NCBI GenBank assembly: GCA_020629235.1
Contig: JAHDDS010000001.1
Coordinates: 91,399 to 155,398 of the forward strand
Length of the DNA: 64,000 nucleotides
Direction of reading: 5' to 3'
From: Planktomarina sp.
GTDB taxonomy: Bacteria; Pseudomonadota; Alphaproteobacteria; Rhodobacterales; Rhodobacteraceae
The notes beneath the pieces were generated by a model. The model saw nothing but the letters and a program-made list of their open reading frames with translations, was not told where the DNA came from and searched no databases. The position numbers and the translations under genes are program-made. Shown here piece after piece: positions 61,573 through 64,000 of this stretch. Position 1 is the first letter of the stretch. Each line of letters begins with the position of its first letter.

Positions 61573-62217
61573 ATGGCCGATCCAAAATCAGATATATCTG
61601 CCCCGCAACACGACCAAGTGTATCGCACCTTGCGATCGCAAATTATGTACGGGGAAATGCAGCCGGGCCAGGCGTTAACCATTCGGGGCTTGGCCACAGA
61701 TCACCAAGTGTCCATGACGCCTGTGCGCGAAGCGCTGCGACGGCTGGTGGCAGAAGGGGCGCTGACAGCTTCTGTATCGGGCAGGGTGCGTACGCCCGAA
61801 TTGTCCAACGATCGGATCGAAGAATTGGCGTCCCTTCGCGCGTTGATCGAAGTGGAACTGGCCAGCCGCGCTTTGCCCCGGGCGCATTTGGCCTTGATCG
61901 ACCGTCTGACGGCCATCAACGGCGGGGTAGCGGTGGCTGTGGCCCAGTCTGACGCCGTGGGATATATACGCGCGAATTTGGATTTTCACCGCACGCTTTA
62001 TCTGCGCGCCCAAGCGCCGGCCATGTTGGCCACATTGGAAACCGTTTGGCTGCAATTGGGACCCACGATGCGCGCGCTTTATGGGCGCATGCGCGGGTCA
62101 GGGCAGCCGCAAAACCACCGCTTGATCTTGGCTGCGTTGCGCGCCGGGGATGAGCCGGGACTGCGCGTGGCTGTGCGGGCAGATGTGACCCAAGGCCTGC
62201 GCATGTTGGCGCGGTAG
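61573..62217 (+). CDS. GntR-family (FadR/FCD) transcriptional regulator
   Basis: A 214-residue regulator with an N-terminal winged helix (about 12-75: QVYRTLRSQIMYGEMQPGQA then VSMTPVREALRRLVAEGALT) and an all-helical FCD domain (about 85-205). In the latter NLDFHRTLY (about 135) and QNHRLILAAL (about 179) provide the Asp/His metal-site pattern. FCD regulators sense organic acids. No target gene is obvious: it is flanked by the protease and lpd, so it may regulate at a distance. Confidence 0.9.
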   Translation: MADPKSDISAPQHDQVYRTLRSQIMYGEMQPGQALTIRGLATDHQVSMTPVREALRRLVAEGALTASVSGRVRTPELSNDRIEELASLRALIEVELASRALPRAHLALIDRLTAINGGVAVAVAQSDAVGYIRANLDFHRTLYLRAQAPAMLATLETVWLQLGPTMRALYGRMRGSGQPQNHRLILAALRAGDEPGLRVAVRADVTQGLRMLAR

Positions 62218-62242
62218 CCGTTTAAAGAAACAGAAAACGGAC

Positions 62243-62263
62243 CAGAGACTCGCGCAGTCTCTG
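62243..62263. terminator. Hairpin between convergent GntR and lpd genes
   Basis: CAGAGACT (62243-62250) pairs perfectly with AGTCTCTG (62256-62263) around CGCGC. On the minus strand a TCCGTTTTC tract follows, so it could end lpd transcription. It lies in the 74-base gap between stops. Confidence 0.5.
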
Positions 62264-62291
62264 TGTCCAAATGCGTCTCGTTTTCTGCGGG

Positions 62292-63680
62292 TCAGCTGTG
62301 GATGGGGCCGTCCCCGCAGGCCAGGGCCGCTTCGCGCACGGCTTCCGAATACGTCGGGTGGGCGTGGCAGGTGCGGGCCAGGTCTTCTGCTGCGGCACCA
62401 AATTCCATTGCCACGCAGATTTCATGGATCAGATCCCCCGCCGCGGGCCCGATGATGTGGGCCCCCAAGATGCGGTCTGTTTCGGCGTCTGCCAGGATTT
62501 TTACAAACCCATCGGCCGCAAAGTTCGCCTTGGCGCGGCCGTTGCCCATGAAACTGAACTTGCCTGCCTTGTACGCGCGGCCATCGGACTTCAAATCCTC
62601 TTCCGTTTTGCCGACGCTGGCGACTTCGGGGTGGGTATAGATCACGCCGGGAATGACGTCGTAGTTCACATGGCCCGCCTGGCCCGCGATGATTTCGGCG
62701 ACGGCCATGCCTTCGTCTTCTGCCTTGTGGGCCAACATGGGGCCAGGGATTGCGTCGCCAATGGCATAGACCCCGGCGACATTGGTGGCATATCGCTTGT
62801 CGGTGGCCACCTGGCCCCGGTCTGTCAGCGCGATGCCCAAGGCGTCCAACCCCAAGCCATCAACAAAGGGTTTGCGCCCCGTGGCCACCAAAACGGTGTC
62901 GGCCTTAATGTCGTGGGTGCTGTCGTCGGACCGCAGCTTATAGGTGACGGTGGCCTTGCCATTCTTCACCTCTGCGCTTTGCACGGCGGCCCCCAGTGTC
63001 ATGGACAAGCCCTGTTTTTCCATGATCTTCTTGAATGTGCGCTGCACTTCTGCGTCTTGGCCAGGGGTGACGGTTTCGGCAAATTCCAGAACCGACACGT
63101 TGGACCCCAACCGGGCATAGACCGACCCAAGTTCCAGCCCGATAACGCCCGCGCCGATCACCACCATATCGTTTGGGATTTTCTTGAGATCCAACGCCCC
63201 GGTGGAGGAAACGATCACCTCTTCATCAATCTCTACCCCCGGCAGGGTGGCCACGTCTGATCCGGTGGCGATGACGATGTTTTTGGCTTTGTGCACATCG
63301 TCGCCCACCTTCACCTGGCCCGCTGCTGGGATGGACCCCCAGCCTTTCAACCAGTCGATCTTGTTCTTTTTGAACAGAAACTCGATGCCCTTGGTGTTTT
63401 GGCCGATCGTGTCTTGCTTGTAGGCCTTCATCTGATCCCAATCCACGGACGGGCTTTTGCCCTTCAGACCCATTTTGCCAAAATTGTGCTGCGCTTCGTG
63501 CAGCTGGTGGCTGGCGTGCAGCAGGGCCTTGGACGGGATGCAGCCCACGTTCAGGCAGGTGCCGCCCAGGGTTTCACGCCCTTCGACGCATGCGGTCTTC
63601 AGGCCCAGTTGGGCGCAGCGGATGGCGCAGACGTACCCGCCGGGGCCGCTGCCGATTACGATTACGTCATAGTCTGCCAT
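62292..63680 (-). CDS. lpdA: Dihydrolipoamide dehydrogenase (E3)
   Basis: A 462-residue FAD/NAD disulfide oxidoreductase of 2-oxoacid dehydrogenase complexes. [20 protein letters not shown] (residues 4-23) binds [19 protein letters not shown] (about 39-54) has the redox-active Cys pair, [20 protein letters not shown] (about 174-193) binds NAD, and [15 protein letters not shown] (about 441) holds the catalytic His-Glu dyad. The length is normal for E3. Copy G of the dispersed element lies in the 92-base gap from the upstream MAPEG gene; E1/E2 genes are presumably beyond the window. Confidence 0.96.
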   Translation of the reverse strand: MADYDVIVIGSGPGGYVCAIRCAQLGLKTACVEGRETLGGTCLNVGCIPSKALLHASHQLHEAQHNFGKMGLKGKSPSVDWDQMKAYKQDTIGQNTKGIEFLFKKNKIDWLKGWGSIPAAGQVKVGDDVHKAKNIVIATGSDVATLPGVEIDEEVIVSSTGALDLKKIPNDMVVIGAGVIGLELGSVYARLGSNVSVLEFAETVTPGQDAEVQRTFKKIMEKQGLSMTLGAAVQSAEVKNGKATVTYKLRSDDSTHDIKADTVLVATGRKPFVDGLGLDALGIALTDRGQVATDKRYATNVAGVYAIGDAIPGPMLAHKAEDEGMAVAEIIAGQAGHVNYDVIPGVIYTHPEVASVGKTEEDLKSDGRAYKAGKFSFMGNGRAKANFAADGFVKILADAETDRILGAHIIGPAAGDLIHEICVAMEFGAAAEDLARTCHAHPTYSEAVREAALACGDGPIHS

Positions 63681-63725
63681 GGATCAGATCCTTGTGGTTG
63701 CCCGGTCGGTGGGGCGCTGCCCCCT

Positions 63726-63773
63726 TGGCGCGTCGCGCCAATTCCCCCGGAGTATTTGAAAACAAAAGAAGGT
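63726..63773 (+). repeat. Hairpin plus copy G of the dispersed GTATTT element
   Basis: TGGCGCG-TC-GCGCCA (63726-63740) forms a hairpin, then CCCCGGAGTATTTGAAAACA and AAAGAAGG run to 63773. The block AGTATTTGAA..ACAAAAGAAG matches copies B and C. It lies between the MAPEG stop and lpd, in antisense orientation to both. Confidence 0.65.
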
Positions 63774-64000
63774 CATAGAAGTGCGGCCAAAAGCATAAGC
63801 GTGATGGCCAAAAAGCCCACAAACCAGATGACCGACCGCCACGGCACCAAGCCGAAGTAGTAGGCGGGGATATAGGCCACGCGGGCAATGACATATGCAA
63901 AAGCGCAAGTGGCGGTGAAGGCGGTGGATTGATCGCTGATCGTCATGACCAGGGCCGCGATGGTGAACAGGATCAGCGATTCAAAGTGGTTGTTGAACGC
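63773..64000 (-). CDS. MAPEG-family membrane protein (partial, C-terminal part)
   Basis: The reverse strand is open from the window end to a TGA at 63773-63775, giving 75 residues without a start. AFNNHFESLILFTIAALVM then AYVIARVAYIPAYYFGLVPW is the MAPEG signature (four-helix membrane proteins related to glutathione-dependent and leukotriene enzymes). The bacterial function is unknown. It is co-directional with lpd. Confidence 0.85.
   Translation of the reverse strand, partial: AFNNHFESLILFTIAALVMTISDQSTAFTATCAFAYVIARVAYIPAYYFGLVPWRSVIWFVGFLAITLMLLAALL

Overview
This window is a GC-rich, gene-dense chromosomal segment of an alphaproteobacterium. It most likely comes from the Rhodobacterales (Roseobacter-type). 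The indicators are gene content (ceramidase-like CERTD/WAEPLN protein, FYDLN-acid protein, DUF1127, PraR-like regulator, SLC13 permeases with TrkA-C domains, a DmdA-like methyltransferase, HyuA/HyuB, PotFGHI) and a short intergenic element that recurs about seven times. Housekeeping genes (gatCA, rnpB, rpmG, ampD, lpd, tRNA-Ala) show it is core chromosome. I see no phage, insertion sequence, CRISPR array, or plasmid or integrative-element hallmark. Coding density is high, ATGA-type 4-base overlaps are common, and the only non-coding stretch above 300 bases precedes the regulator at 10460.

Layout. 0-10 kb: RNA-modification genes (RluB-type partial, tadA), a ceramidase-like membrane protein, gatCA, an Excalibur-type lipoprotein, ampD, RNase P RNA, a GNAT enzyme, rpmG, a P-loop kinase-like protein with a coupled small ORF, a Bax-inhibitor-1 protein, a divergent DUF1127/LysR pair and a quinone-oxidoreductase-like MDR. 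10-20 kb: PraR-like regulator, HisN-type phosphatase and an 8-oxoguanine-deaminase-like amidohydrolase, facing a guaD-aldehyde dehydrogenase pair; then mgtE, a formyl-THF cyclo-ligase, OsmC, a YmdB-type phosphoesterase and a DUF1176 protein. 20-30 kb: an EamA exporter, two tail-to-tail SLC13 permeases, an exported protein of unknown function, yebC, then an RTX serralysin-type protease translationally coupled to a TbpB-like surface lipoprotein, and an orphan znuA with a Zur-box-like operator.

30-60 kb is a catabolic and uptake region bracketed by two polyamine-type ABC importers. The first (30.3-35.1 kb; ATPase, binding protein, two permeases with unusual extra segments) lies beside an M24 'creatinase-like' enzyme, a fold-type II PLP lyase and a DUF1989 protein. 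The middle holds an orphan FGE and an operon of hyuA, hyuB, an FAD-dependent amine oxidase-like protein, a uronate-dehydrogenase-like protein, an Old Yellow Enzyme and a degenerate SDR. A LysR gene and a divergent DmdA-like tetrahydrofolate methyltransferase sit upstream of it, followed by a BetA-like dehydrogenase, a glycosyltransferase and a ThDP enzyme. The second importer is a clear potFGHI set (54.0-57.9 kb). My inference, not proof, is that this block takes up and strips small nitrogenous osmolytes or N-methylated compounds (betaines, hydantoins, polyamines), feeding one-carbon units to tetrahydrofolate.

58-64 kb: class IV aminotransferase, MmgE/PrpD protein, tRNA-Ala(GGC), FYDLN protein, SprT-like metalloprotease, GntR regulator, dihydrolipoamide dehydrogenase and a MAPEG protein cut by the window end. 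Assignments rest on reading motifs and protein character by eye; no database search was run.
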